64,000 nt of DNA from Fasciola hepatica. Taxonomy: Eukaryota > Platyhelminthes > Trematoda > Plagiorchiida > Fasciolidae. Position 1 is the first letter of the stretch; every line of letters starts with the position of its first letter. The position numbers and the translations under genes were made by a program. The stretch is taken from assembly GCA_948099385.1 (NCBI GenBank), contig CANUEZ040000012.1:11449501-11513500 (forward strand), given 5' to 3'. Shown here piece after piece: positions 33,706 to 44,216 of the stretch. The notes beneath the pieces were generated by a model. The model did not search any database and had not been told where the DNA came from. It saw nothing but the letters and a program-made list of their open reading frames with translations.

Positions 33706-34434
33706 GTGAAAACGGAGAAGCCGATAACACGGAAACCCAGTAGACTATTTCTCATTCGCCTTTGGAATGGTTGAAGGCATCTCCCATGTGTGGGGGCATT
33801 TATGACATACTGACATTGAACTAGACCATCACTTGGACACACACACGTACGCGATATACGTTTATACTCCATGAGCCCCATCAAACACGTTGCGGTGCTC
33901 ACCGTACTTCGTTGCTATTATAGAGGGCTTTCCCATATGCGGTAGTAGTTGTCATTCAATCATACACCAAGACACAAACCAATCACCCACTTACATGACA
34001 CGTTTATGCTTTGTGACCCCCACTAAACAGGCTGTACGGCTGATTGTTCCTCGTTTACCACTGGCAGTATGGAAGGTACCTCCCGTAGGTGTTGGCTGTT
34101 ACTATATTCTAATATACCGGAGTACGACTTCACCCGTGACACCCACACGCACACACTCTCACACAAGCACAGGCAGCCGACGCGCGACGGCTGCCCCGAG
34201 AACGGCACCTACGTTCCTCCTTCACGCCCGCCGTTGATCAGCCCTTCTCATGGACGATGCAGAGTAACATCGCGTCGGTGTGGTCACCGGATCAGGTGCG
34301 ATCGTGAGTAGAACGTTAACGACAAAGTACTAGGTACGCGCACTGACGGCAGGGTCTAGATAGGTAGAAAGAATCGGTACCCTTATGCCAAACCTTCGAT
34401 TCTGCTAAGATTCGGGAGGATTTTGGTGGGTGGT
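33706..34434 (+). other. BEL-alpha 3' untranslated region with purine-rich tract
   Basis: No coding content is visible. CA-rich microsatellite-like stretches lie at 33838-33850 and 34138-34170. The final 16 bases, GGATTTTGGTGGGTGG (34419-34434), act as the likely plus-strand primer site next to the 3' LTR. Confidence 0.55.
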
Positions 34435-34789
34435 GGAACGACCGGTCGTGAAAATTCACCCCCCCAAAGAAAACACCGCAGTTCCATGTTTTCCTTAACA
34501 TCACTGCTCTATTTACACTATTGCTCAGTTTTATACACTAAATGCTTTTATGAACAACGTTTGTTCTTCATATTCTTATGCTGGACCTGCGTGACGTACA
34601 TGCTTCTCTCTTGCGCGCCACAATTCGGTTCTTATTTTTGATTCCATGTGATCGCATAGTTCAGGTTTGTATCTGTTTCGTGTCATTTTTAATTCAGTAA
34701 TCTAGTATCTCAGAGTTTCGCCAATAATCGCCCTCTGATTTCGGGATCTGCACTGAATTTGGCTGCGTCTTGTTCAGAGGTATCTTGCA
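34435..34789 (+). repeat. 3' LTR alpha of BEL-alpha
   Basis: It starts TGGAACGACCGGTC and ends GGTATCTTGCA, and aligns with the 5' LTR and with the solo LTR at 15248-15622. It is followed by CTTGC, the partner of CATGC before the 5' LTR. Confidence 0.82.
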
Positions 34790-35395
34790 CTTGCCTTCTG
34801 CTGCAGTGTTATATGGAACTGTCCTCTAGTGTTTGATGTAACTCATGGAAAGGAATACATGGACCCCTGCCCCCTGACAGAGGACTTTTATGCGCCACAG
34901 TTTCCTCTGGCAGACTTAACGGTAGAAACATATATTTGAGCCATTTAATTACAAAGAAAGAGGTCACTTCCCAGCATTGTAGAGCGTCCGGTAGCTTGCT
35001 GCGGACATAAATGGCAAAGAAAATATTTCGCTTGCCCACTGGAGCACTCTGAAACCGACTCACGATAGCAGTAACCACTGTATCTCGTTGAATCATGGGA
35101 TATAAAATCGGCTGTGCTGGTGAAGAAATCGGTTTGACAGTTTTTCCTGAATGCTGACATGCCGAACAATCCCCAACGACAGCTTCGACCAAGGTGTATA
35201 GTCCAGGCCACCAACAAAATTCTCTGAAGTGCACTTTGGTACCAAATATTTCCGGACATCCTTCGTGAGCGCTTTGAATGATAGTTGAGATCAAACTACG
35301 AGGAACAACGTATCGGTCCCCTCAGAGCACACAACGCTCAACAACGGACAGTTCATCGCGAAAAGTGAAACAAGGAATGAAGTCTTCACCTGCAG
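34790..35395 (-). pseudogene. Gypsy integrase N-terminal part (Gypsy-1, part 1)
   Basis: On the minus strand about 35375-35300 reads FIPCFTFRDELSVVERCVLR (RNase H to integrase linker). The frame at 35294-34809 reads ISTIIQSAHEGCPEIFGTKV, FREFCWWPGLYTLVEAVVGD and CSACQHSGKTVKP, the H...H...C2C zinc-binding domain. It continues into the start of the core (VRSKLPDALQCWEV, PLSLPEETVAHKS). The core is cut at 34790 by the 3' LTR of BEL-alpha; the rest is at 27737-27466. Upstream at 35403 the sequence changes abruptly to CR1. Stops and shifts make it non-functional. Confidence 0.82.
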
Positions 35396-35402
35396 TCTTG
35401 TT

Positions 35403-36935
35403 CTCAACCAAGCTTCCATACAGAATGCACGCAGCATGGCACGCCACAGGCGCCATTGCACTCGGCTGCGCAAAAGGTCACAACGCAATGACCGTCCTTT
35501 AAAGTTCCAATCCGCCGACGAAGTAATAGCTGGGGAATTCATAAGCAGTTGGCATATCATCGCTTATGCCACTCTATTCAAAAGAATCAGAATATTACCG
35601 GATAAAAAACCCCTCCAAAGACAGGTTTTTTGATCACTAAAGGTACCGCAGCTTCACCAAAGCAACCTGTGGCTGGAATACCAGTCGCCTTGCTATCTGT
35701 TGAGCAACTCCCAACACAAACGTCCTCCATTGCCTGCACAACGTTGGTTGACCTGGACCTGACCACTACCCCTTCTCCAGCGCATCGCCCTAGTAAAAGA
35801 CCCCTCCTCCTGCCATCAACCTCAGCTTCCACAAATAGCAACCATATCCATGCCCAACCCGCAGTTAGCCCAGGGCCACCAAAGTCCCGTGCTTCCAGGC
35901 CCGCAATTGCTTATTTCAACCTACTGCCCACTTTCTCAACACCGAAAGACTCTGGGGAAGTCCGTAGCCAACAGTCCGCCAGTCCTAACTCATGTTCCAC
36001 GGTCCTGCGGACGCAAATCGTTCATAAGAGCCATGATGTGCCACGTAGCCAAGAGACTTATCAACAGAAACAATTCTGTTTCCCACAGCTTTTAGTTACA
36101 CTGGCTACTCCCGCAAACCCCCGCCCCAAAGTTCTTCTCAGAGCCCCATCTAAAACCTCCACCAAGCATTCCAATGTATACCCCAAATAACTCATGCCTA
36201 CCAGTGAGCAGGACACAATCCTGCATCACCATAGAGCAGCCAACTACGCCTCAGCGTATTAGCGTAGTGCCGTGATCAGTCGACAACATTTTCCAACTCC
36301 ACTTTGCAATGCAGGCGAAAAAGTCTGCCAATTGACGCATCATCAGGCATCAGGACCAAAAGTTTCATACCACTCAAGTATGCCAAAACAGCTTTCCAAC
36401 CATATGGTGGAGAGCCAGCAACCCTTGACAAACCTCTCTTTCAAGGAGACAATTAAATAACTCTCTGTTGAATGACAGCCAAATGGCTCAGTTGTCAAAA
36501 TCCTAACATTTTGCGGACACAGGATGGGCCAGCCCGACCGGCTACAGTTATTTTGTCGGTTCTGGTCCAGAGACAACTACCCGCTTCTTGTGTACCCCGT
36601 TGAACCCAGTCACCGCCACAGTCTACCATCTCACCTGCTTTTACCCACAATCTTAACATACAATCCACCACTTGGTTACTTTGCCTACCTCAAAATTCTC
36701 ACCTCCACAAACGACCACTTCTTTTCTTGACAGCGCCCCCTGTCCATCCTCACCCGCCCAACAACAATCCTCATTCCAAACTACCGGCTCCTCACTTCTG
36801 ACTCAGATTTAGACTCTATCGCTCCTACGCATGAAAACCCTGACATTATGTGTTCGTTTACTGATGTTTACCATCTTAGTAAAGTTAGCCACCAACACCG
36901 ACCGATGGTAGTTCCTACTCCAAGCCACGACGGCG
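35403..36935 (+). pseudogene. CR1 ORF1 C-terminal two-thirds, left arm
   Basis: 35436-35633 reads RLRKRSQRNDRPLKFQSADE and ends RILPDKKPLQRQVF, aligned with residues around KMHPDKTPLQRE of the intact ORF1 at 17267-18718. 35630-36190 (TTG-initiated in the open frame) is a Pro/Ser/Thr-rich stretch (PKQPVAGIPVALLSVEQLPT, TTTPSPAHRPSKRP) corresponding to the disordered tail. The N-terminal third is absent. 36190-36935 shows only short frames from the rest of the tail and the ORF1/ORF2 junction. The mirror copy is at 42392-43924. Confidence 0.7.
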
Positions 36936-39461
36936 CAGCCGCACTTACTTCGTTCCTCAATAATCTTTAATCACTACTGAATAAAACCCATACTCCCGGT
37001 AATGTAGCGCTATCATCTAACTCCGACATCATCGTCAAAGCCGAAACCTGGCTAAATGACTCTGTCCCATCGGACCAAATTTCTATTGCTGGTTAAAATC
37101 CTTCACAAAAATTCTTCTTCGTCGTCGTTGGGAAGACCACCTAATCCATACTAAGGACAGCTTGCCTACCGCTCCTCTCTAACCCAACACTGGAAGCAAT
37201 CCAGGACTTGTGGTGGGTAACGGTCCTTCTGGCCAACTCTCCACTCCATACTGGCCGCCCTAATCGACCACCCAATTCGAAAACCATGGACCTCGTCCGC
37301 ATAGCCAATGCTTTCGACCACTTCGCACTATTATCCTCTTTGTGGAAGCTCGTTGCTGACGATTTCAACTCGCTTAATATCTACCGGAACACCAAGTCAC
37401 CACCCCAGAGCTTCAGGAGCTTCGTTCTGACTATACGCGCAGAGCGCTGGGTCCAGCACTTAACGACACCAACCAGAGGAAACGGCATACTTGGCCTGGT
37501 ATTTATCACCGGCCTATTGGATGTGGTAAATACCGCCCTTGATCGCTTCCCAGGCAGTAACCATAGAATATTCTGGTGCGGATTTACAGCCGGACCCATA
37601 GGCCCCATGTGTAGCTCATCTCAACAGCCCCTTAACACGATCAACTCTATAAACCTCGAGCCCGTGCCTCGCCCTCTCAACTGGTGTGACCACTTCCTGC
37701 AGCACCACCCTCAGCTTGCTGCTGACGTGCTCTGCGAAAAGCTGCAAAGTTGCTTGTCAGTGAATACCACTATCGGGACCAACCGCTCTAAAACCTGCAG
37801 CTCTTATTTTGCAAGGCTGCAAAGTAAACATGCAAAACTGAAGGAGATCTAAAACGAAACCAGAGATTTCTCCACATAGTTGCAACTTTACTCCCTCGCT
37901 CTGCACCCATAAGTCTCCGGACTGATGAACTTCTGAAAAAGCAGGAGCTTCCGGCTTTGAACTCCCTCGATAGACCTCACCGACAGGTAAAGAGCAGAAG
38001 TCACAGAGAGTCCTCGGGGACGCCGTATTTGATTTTGGGAAAAAACACAAATTCAACCTGCAACCGAAATCGCTGAGGCGACCAATACCTTCTTCTCAGA
38101 ATCCATGAATACCGATGCCGCTTCAAATTCACCCCGCGTACCTTCCATCACCGACCAGGTTCTCCCTGACATTGGGTTAAATTTGAAGGACGTGGCCCAT
38201 CTACTGCTGCGGGTTAGACCCTCCTCCCGCCCTGGCTATGACGGCATTCCCAACCACGTTTTCATCTTGGTGGAACAAACATCGCCGCTATCCTTATGAG
38301 TCTTTATAACTTATCACTCGAGCATGACACGTTTCTATCCTAGAGAAAAATTTCGACTATTATCCCCATCCACAAAAAAGGTTCAGTGCGTGATCCTTCG
38401 AATTGCCCTTCTAATAATCACACCCCTTTAGCTGCCAGAAAAAATGGAACGTTCGATTAAACAGCGGACGTCCGATTTCCAAGACAATAGAACTCTGAGC
38501 CTACGGTATCTATGGTCCACCATTATCATGAATCACTTCTCACCTGTCGGACCGAGCCTGGATTGTACATGCTAATGGTCACTTATCGCAGCCCGTGCCC
38601 GTCACTAGCGAAGTTGTACAGGGAAGCTTACTTGGTCTTTCATCTTTTACTCTATATTGACGACATTTTTCTGGTTATGCGGCACGGCATTCCCTTCCTC
38701 TTCTCCGACGTCATCAAAACCGTCCACGAGTTCCACCATAAAGGTTTGAGCACATCTTTGTCTGACATAGACAATGACCTTAAGAAACTTGACCAATGGC
38801 TCATTTCATGGCAGATGTGCTTCTCGACCTCCAAAAGCTTCTACACAGCCTATAGATATAAAGACCCTCCCGGAGCCCTATAACTAAGTCAATTCCCAAC
38901 CGCCCCAAGTTTATCAGTGAGGGATTTTGGGTTTTCAAACATCAACAACCTGAAATTCTCCTCGGAATATGTCCCGCTCCAGACAGATTACAGACCCTTC
39001 TCTCAGATCGTTCAAAATGGAACATAGTATTCTCCTTACATACCAATCCCACACAAGACCCAACCTCGAATACTGCTCTATTATTTTCTCCGGAATGTCT
39101 AAAACTGATAGGATGCACCTTGAGAAATTCCAGCGTACGTTTACCAAGAACCTAATAGGATGCTCTTCCCCAGTGAGCCATGAAGAGCGAGGCACTCTTC
39201 TAAAACTCAACGTCCCATGGCTCAGAGATGTCAGGCCTAAATTGGGTTTTCTATACAGACTTATTCGTCGCTCTTCATTCCCTTTCACCATTCCTATGCG
39301 GTTTTCTCAACCCTCATCTTATCCCCTACGCCATGGGAACTTCAGTCTGACCATCCCACAGTCGAGGTTTGCGATACAACCCTATTACTCTCTCAGAAAA
39401 TACGTGGGACTTTGGAATGACCTACCTCGGACCGTTCGCGAATGCCAGTCCTCACGGCTTA
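36936..39461 (+). pseudogene. CR1 ORF2 (endonuclease and RT), left arm
   Basis: 36970-37098 reads SLLNKTHTPGNVALSSN and VKAETWLNDSVPSDQISIAG. 37208-37852 continues the endonuclease with VADDFNSLNIY (normally AGDFN) and FPGSNHRIFWC (normally GSDH), so key residues are changed. 38105-38299 gives LNLKDVAHLLLRVRPSSRPG then YDGIPNHV. RT motif A is deleted near 38480-38520. 38512-38883 holds LLYIDDIF and FLFSDVIKTVHEF (normally FADD; one Asp lost). 38969-39461 is the thumb with NLEYCSIIFSGMSKTDRMHL, VPWLRDVRPKLGFLYRL and SLRKYVGLWNDLP. Every lesion recurs in the right arm. Confidence 0.82.
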
Positions 39462-39865
39462 TCCAGAGGTGATGGCAAAGACCGATTGGTGAATTAAATA
39501 AGGCGGGGTCTTGTTGGGGGCTGTTGACAAAGGGTGAACGTGGGTGTTGTTTAAACTCACGAGAGCTGGCAGACATCCAACTAGTTATACTTACAAACGG
39601 CAACAAATCGTATCTTAAAGCAACGTAGATAAAATGCAGTTTTTGTGGAAACAGTTAGCTTAGCGTCGCTTATTAGGCAGAAAATGGTAGTTTTGGGATA
39701 TGGCGCTATGATCCTATTACCAGAACCCGTTTTTGAAGGCCAGCTGGAGGGATAGGAGAGAACAGGAGAGGAAGGGGAAACCAGGGTTTTGAAGTTCGAT
39801 GCCTTCTTCGTAAGCCCGATCCTCAGATATGCTGGTGTTGGTCGAAGACAGCAGTTGACCGACGG
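39462..39865. other. Spacer (loop) of the giant inverted repeat
   Basis: The 404 bp are not mirrored. On the minus strand 39865-39700 continues the right-arm CR1 past the arm (SRLTVGQLL, SEDRAYEEGIELQNPGFP), resembling the ORF2 end of other copies (VAYENGFDY, RAYEIGLGF). 39462-39600 has no recognised content. Confidence 0.7.
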
Positions 39866-42391
39866 TAAGCCGTGATGACTAGCATTCGCGAACGGTCTGA
39901 GGTAGGTCATTCCAAAGCCCCACGTATTTTCTGAGAGAGTAATAGGGTTGTATCGCAAACCTCGACTGTGGGATGGTCAGACTGAAGTTCCCATGGCGTA
40001 GGGGATAAGATGAGGGTTGAGAAAACCGCATAGGAATGGTGAAAGGGAATGAAGAGCGACGAATAAGTCTGTATAGAAAACCCAATTTAGGCCTGACATC
40101 TCTGAGCCATGGGACGTTGAGTTTTAGAAGAGTGCCTCGCTCTTCATGGCTCACTGGGGAAGAGCATCCTATTAGGTTCTTGGTAAACGTACGCTGGAAT
40201 TTCTCAAGGTGCATCCTATCAGTTTTAGACATTCCGGAGAAAATAATAGAGCAGTATTCGAGGTTGGGTCTTGTGTGGGATTGGTATGTAAGGAGAATAC
40301 TATGTTCCATTTTGAACGATCTGAGAGAAGGGTCTGTAATCTGTCTGGAGCGGGACATATTCCGAGGAGAATTTCAGGTTGTTGATGTTTGAAAACCCAA
40401 AATCCCTCACTGATAAACTTGGGGCGGTTGGGAATTGACTTAGTTATAGGGCTCCGGGAGGGTCTTTATATCTATAGGCTGTGTAGAAGCTTTTGGAGGT
40501 CGAGAAGCACATCTGCCATGAAATGAGCCATTGGTCAAGTTTCTTAAGGTCATTGTCTATGTCAGACAAAGATGTGCTCAAACCTTTATGGTGGAACTCG
40601 TGGACGGTTTTGATGACGTCGGAGAAGAGGAAGGGAATGCCGTGCCGCATAACCAGAAAAATGTCGTCAATATAGAGTAAAAGATGAAAGACCAAGTAAG
40701 CTTCCCTGTACAACTTCGCTAGTGACGGGCACGGGCTGCGATAAGTGACCATTAGCATGTACAATCCAGGCTCGGTCCGACAGGTGAGAAGTGATTCATG
40801 ATAATGGTGGACCATAGATACCGTAGGCTCAGAGTTCTATTGTCTTGGAAATCGGACGTCCGCTGTTTAATCGAACGTTCCATTTTTTCTGGCAGCTAAA
40901 GGGGTGTGATTATTAGAAGGGCAATTCGAAGGATCACGCACTGAACCTTTTTTGTGGATGGGGATAATAGTCGAAATTTTTCTCTAGGATAGAAACGTGT
41001 CATGCTCGAGTGATAAGTTATAAAGACTCATAAGGATAGCGGCGATGTTTGTTCCACCAAGATGAAAACGTGGTTGGGAATGCCGTCATAGCCAGGGCGG
41101 GAGGAGGGTCTAACCCGCAGCAGTAGATGGGCCACGTCCTTCAAATTTAACCCAATGTCAGGGAGAACCTGGTCGGTGATGGAAGGTACGCGGGGTGAAT
41201 TTGAAGCGGCATCGGTATTCATGGATTCTGAGAAGAAGGTATTGGTCGCCTCAGCGATTTCGGTTGCAGGTTGAATTTGTGTTTTTTCCCAAAATCAAAT
41301 ACGGCGTCCCCGAGGACTCTCTGTGACTTCTGCTCTTTACCTGTCGGTGAGGTCTATCGAGGGAGTTCAAAGCCGGAAGCTCCTGCTTTTTCAGAAGTTC
41401 ATCAGTCCGGAGACTTATGGGTGCAGAGCGAGGGAGTAAAGTTGCAACTATGTGGAGAAATCTCTGGTTTCGTTTTAGATCTCCTTCAGTTTTGCATGTT
41501 TACTTTGCAGCCTTGCAAAATAAGAGCTGCAGGTTTTAGAGCGGTTGGTCCCGATAGTGGTATTCACTGACAAGCAACTTTGCAGCTTTTCGCAGAGCAC
41601 GTCAGCAGCAAGCTGAGGGTGGTGCTGCAGGAAGTGGTCACACCAGTTGAGAGGGCGAGGCACGGGCTCGAGGTTTATAGAGTTGATCGTGTTAAGGGGC
41701 TGTTGAGATGAGCTACACATGGGGCCTATGGGTCCGGCTGTAAATCCGCACCAGAATATTCTATGGTTACTGCCTGGGAAGCGATCAAGGGCGGTATTTA
41801 CCACATCCAATAGGCCGGTGATAAATACCAGGCCAAGTATGCCGTTTCCTCTGGTTGGTGTCGTTAAGTGCTGGACCCAGCGCTCTGCGCGTATAGTCAG
41901 AACGAAGCTCCTGAAGCTCTGGGGTGGTGACTTGGTGTTCCGGTAGATATTAAGCGAGTTGAAATCATCAGCAACGAGCTTCCACAAAGAGGATAATAGT
42001 GCGAAGTGGTCGAAAGCATTGGCTATGCGGACGAGGTCCATGGTTTTCGAATTGGGTGGTCGATTAGGGCGGCCAGTATGGAGTGGAGAGTTGGCCAGAA
42101 GGACCGTTACCCACCACAAGTCCTGGATTGCTTCCAGTGTTGGGTTAGAGAGGAGCGGTAGGCAAGCTGTCCTTAGTATGGATTAGGTGGTCTTCCCAAC
42201 GACGACGAAGAAGAATTTTTGTGAAGGATTTTAACCAGCAATAGAAATTTGGTCCGATGGGACAGAGTCATTTAGCCAGGTTTCGGCTTTGACGATGATG
42301 TCGGAGTTAGATGATAGCGCTACATTACCGGGAGTATGGGTTTTATTCAGTAGTGATTAAAGATTATTGAGGAACGAAGTAAGTGCGGCTG
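39866..42391 (-). pseudogene. CR1 ORF2, right arm
   Basis: The minus-strand frames at 42119-41475 (endonuclease), 41222-41028, 40815-40444 (RT with YIDDIF and FSDV) and 40358-39879 (thumb) are identical in residues to the left-arm frames. 39958-39866 gives SLRKYVGLWNDLPQTVREC, with Gln instead of the Arg of the left arm, one of the few differences, close to the arm end. The reading continues into the spacer to the natural C-terminal block. It is non-functional. Confidence 0.82.
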
Positions 42392-43924
42392 CGCCGTCGT
42401 GGCTTGGAGTAGGAACTACCATCGGTCGGTGTTGGTGGCTAACTTTACTAAGATGGTAAACATCAGTAAACGAACACATAATGTCAGGGTTTTCATGCGT
42501 AGGAGCGATAGAGTCTAAATCTGAGTCAGAAGTGAGGAGCCGGTAGTTTGGAATGAGGATTGTTGTTGGGCGGGTGAGGATGGACAGGGGGCGCTGTCAA
42601 GAAAAGAAGTGGTCGTTTGTGGAGGTGAGAATTTTGAGGTAGGCAAAGTAACCAAGTGGTGGATTGTATGTTAAGATTGTGGGTAAAAGCAGGTGAGATG
42701 GTAGACTGTGGCGGTGACTGGGTTCAACGGGGTACACAAGAAGCGGGTAGTTGTCTCTGGACCAGAACCGACAAAATAACTGTAGCCGGTCGGGCTGGCC
42801 CATCCTGTGTCCGCAAAATGTTAGGATTTTGACAACTGAGCCATTTGGCTGTCATTCAACAGAGAGTTATTTAATTGTCTCCTTGAAAGAGAGGTTTGTC
42901 AAGGGTTGCTGGCTCTCCACCATATGGTTGGAAAGCTGTTTTGGCATACTTGAGTGGTATGAAACTTTTGGTCCTGATGCCTGATGATGCGTCAATTGGC
43001 AGACTTTTTCGCCTGCATTGCAAAGTGGAGTTGGAAAATGTTGTCGACTGATCACGGCACTACGCTAATACGCTGAGGCGTAGTTGGCTGCTCTATGGTG
43101 ATGCAGGATTGTGTCCTGCTCACTGGTAGGCATGAGTTATTTGGGGTATACATTGGAATGCTTGGTGGAGGTTTTAGATGGGGCTCTGAGAAGAACTTTG
43201 GGGCGGGGGTTTGCGGGAGTAGCCAGTGTAACTAAAAGCTGTGGGAAACAGAATTGTTTCTGTTGATAAGTCTCTTGGCTACGTGGCACATCATGGCTCT
43301 TATGAACGATTTGCGTCCGCAGGACCGTGGAACATGAGTTAGGACTGGCGGACTGTTGGCTACGGACTTCCCCAGAGTCTTTCGGTGTTGAGAAAGTGGG
43401 CAGTAGGTTGAAATAAGCAATTGCGGGCCTGGAAGCACGGGACTTTGGTGGCCCTGGGCTAACTGCGGGTTGGGCATGGATATGGTTGCTATTTGTGGAA
43501 GCTGAGGTTGATGGCAGGAGGAGGGGTCTTTTACTAGGGCGATGCGCTGGAGAAGGGGTAGTGGTCAGGTCCAGGTCAACCAACGTTGTGCAGGCAATGG
43601 AGGACGTTTGTGTTGGGAGTTGCTCAACAGATAGCAAGGCGACTGGTATTCCAGCCACAGGTTGCTTTGGTGAAGTTGCGGTACCTTTAGTGATCAAAAA
43701 ACCTGTCTTTGGAGGGGTTTTTTATCCGGTAATATTCTGATTCTTTTGAATAGAGTGGCATAAGCGATGATATGCCAACTGCTTATGAATTCCCCAGCTA
43801 TTACTTCGTCGGCGGATTGGAACTTTAAAGGACGGTCATTGCGTTGTGACCTTTTGCGCAGCCGAGTGCAATGGCGCCTGTGGCGTGCCATGCTGCGTGC
43901 GTTCTGTATGACAATCTTGGTTGA
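39866..43924 (-). repeat. Giant inverted repeat, right arm (degraded CR1 copy, minus strand)
   Basis: This is the mirror of 35403-39461 about the point 39663.5. It contains ORF1 remains (43924-42392) and ORF2 remains (42391-39866) with the same stops, shifts, deleted motif A and FSDV motif. Unlike the left arm, CR1 homology continues beyond both ends: into the spacer (ORF2 C-terminus) and past 43924 (ORF1 upstream part). So this arm looks like the parental copy. Confidence 0.93.
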
Positions 43925-44115
43925 GAGCGGAGGCAGTAGGTGAATAATAATGAATGCTGAATATTTTCTGGCTTTAGCTATACGCTGGTGAATATTCTGT
44001 AATAATCACAACAGTGGTGCTTTATTTTAGATGCTCCCGTGCACACTACAATGCTTGATCAGATAATCCAGTAGATGAAAGAACGGGATTTTTCCAAGAT
44101 AGTATAGATCGTGTG
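42392..44115 (-). pseudogene. CR1 ORF1 remains, right arm plus extension beyond the arm
   Basis: 43697-43137 mirrors the Pro/Ser/Thr-rich left-arm frame with one residue changed (Thr for Ala). 43891-43694 mirrors the LPDKKPLQRQVF block. Beyond the arm, 43925-44115 still reads as CR1 ORF1 on the minus strand: LLQNIHQRIAKARKYSAFII and PPLSTKIVIQNARS align with the stretch ASKIFRRIKKANNAIVFNI...LSAAKSMILSACN of the intact ORF1. IPFFHLLDYLIKH near 44080 aligns with MPIAFLLDPAAHH. This extension has no mirror on the left side. Confidence 0.7.
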
Positions 44116-44124
44116 CCCAGATGG

Positions 44125-44216
44125 TCGAGGGAGATCGTTTACGTGAACCAGGGCGAGATTATCGCCCGGCAAATTTGACGATCACGGTCAATTGCTCTAA
44201 CCACCCCATGGCTGGC
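44125..44216 (-). ncRNA. tRNA-like relic (class II-like) or SINE head
   Basis: The minus strand reads GGGGTGGTTAGAGCA (A-box-like), a perfect 5-bp stem TTGAC/GTCAA around a 7-nt loop CGTGATC, a second stem GGGCGA/TCGCCC with a 5-nt loop (long-variable-arm-like), and TGGTTCACG (B-box-like). The acceptor and T stems do not pair well and position 33 is not U, so this is not a working tRNA gene. A tRNA-derived SINE or pseudogene is the likely explanation. Confidence 0.35.

Larger units (their letters stand above)
27738..34789 (+). mobile_element. Complete BEL/Pao LTR retrotransposon (BEL-alpha), inserted in Gypsy-1
   Basis: Directly repeated LTRs (27738-28111 and 34435-34789) flank gag, protease, RT/RNase H, integrase and a DUF5641-like domain in the usual BEL/Pao order. 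The flanks CATGC (27733-27737) and CTTGC (34790-34794) fit a 5-bp target duplication with one change. The LTRs have diverged clearly from each other, including a 19-bp length difference, so the insertion is old. A beta LTR is nested in the protease. All coding parts are broken by stops and shifts. Confidence 0.88.
35403..39461 (+). repeat. Giant inverted repeat, left arm (degraded CR1 copy, plus strand)
   Basis: All reading frames in 35436-39291 recur on the opposite strand with coordinates summing to 79327, with the same lengths and residues and no indel. One base difference is visible inside (Ala/Thr codon near 35650, mirrored near 43677). Differences cluster only in the last 45 bp at the inner end and the last 30 bp at the outer end. 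The left end abuts Gypsy-1 sequence. The inner end stops inside the RT C-terminus rather than at a natural CR1 3' end. Confidence 0.93.

Noticed and set aside
35630..36190. 186-codon frame as an independent host gene duplicated in the palindrome
   Set aside because: Its position and composition match the disordered tail of CR1 ORF1, it lacks an ATG, and it lies between ORF1 and ORF2 homology.
38915..38945. Hammerhead-ribozyme-like CTGATGA...GAAA string (also 54590-54630)
   Set aside because: The stem II and flanking stems cannot form; the strings are chance matches.
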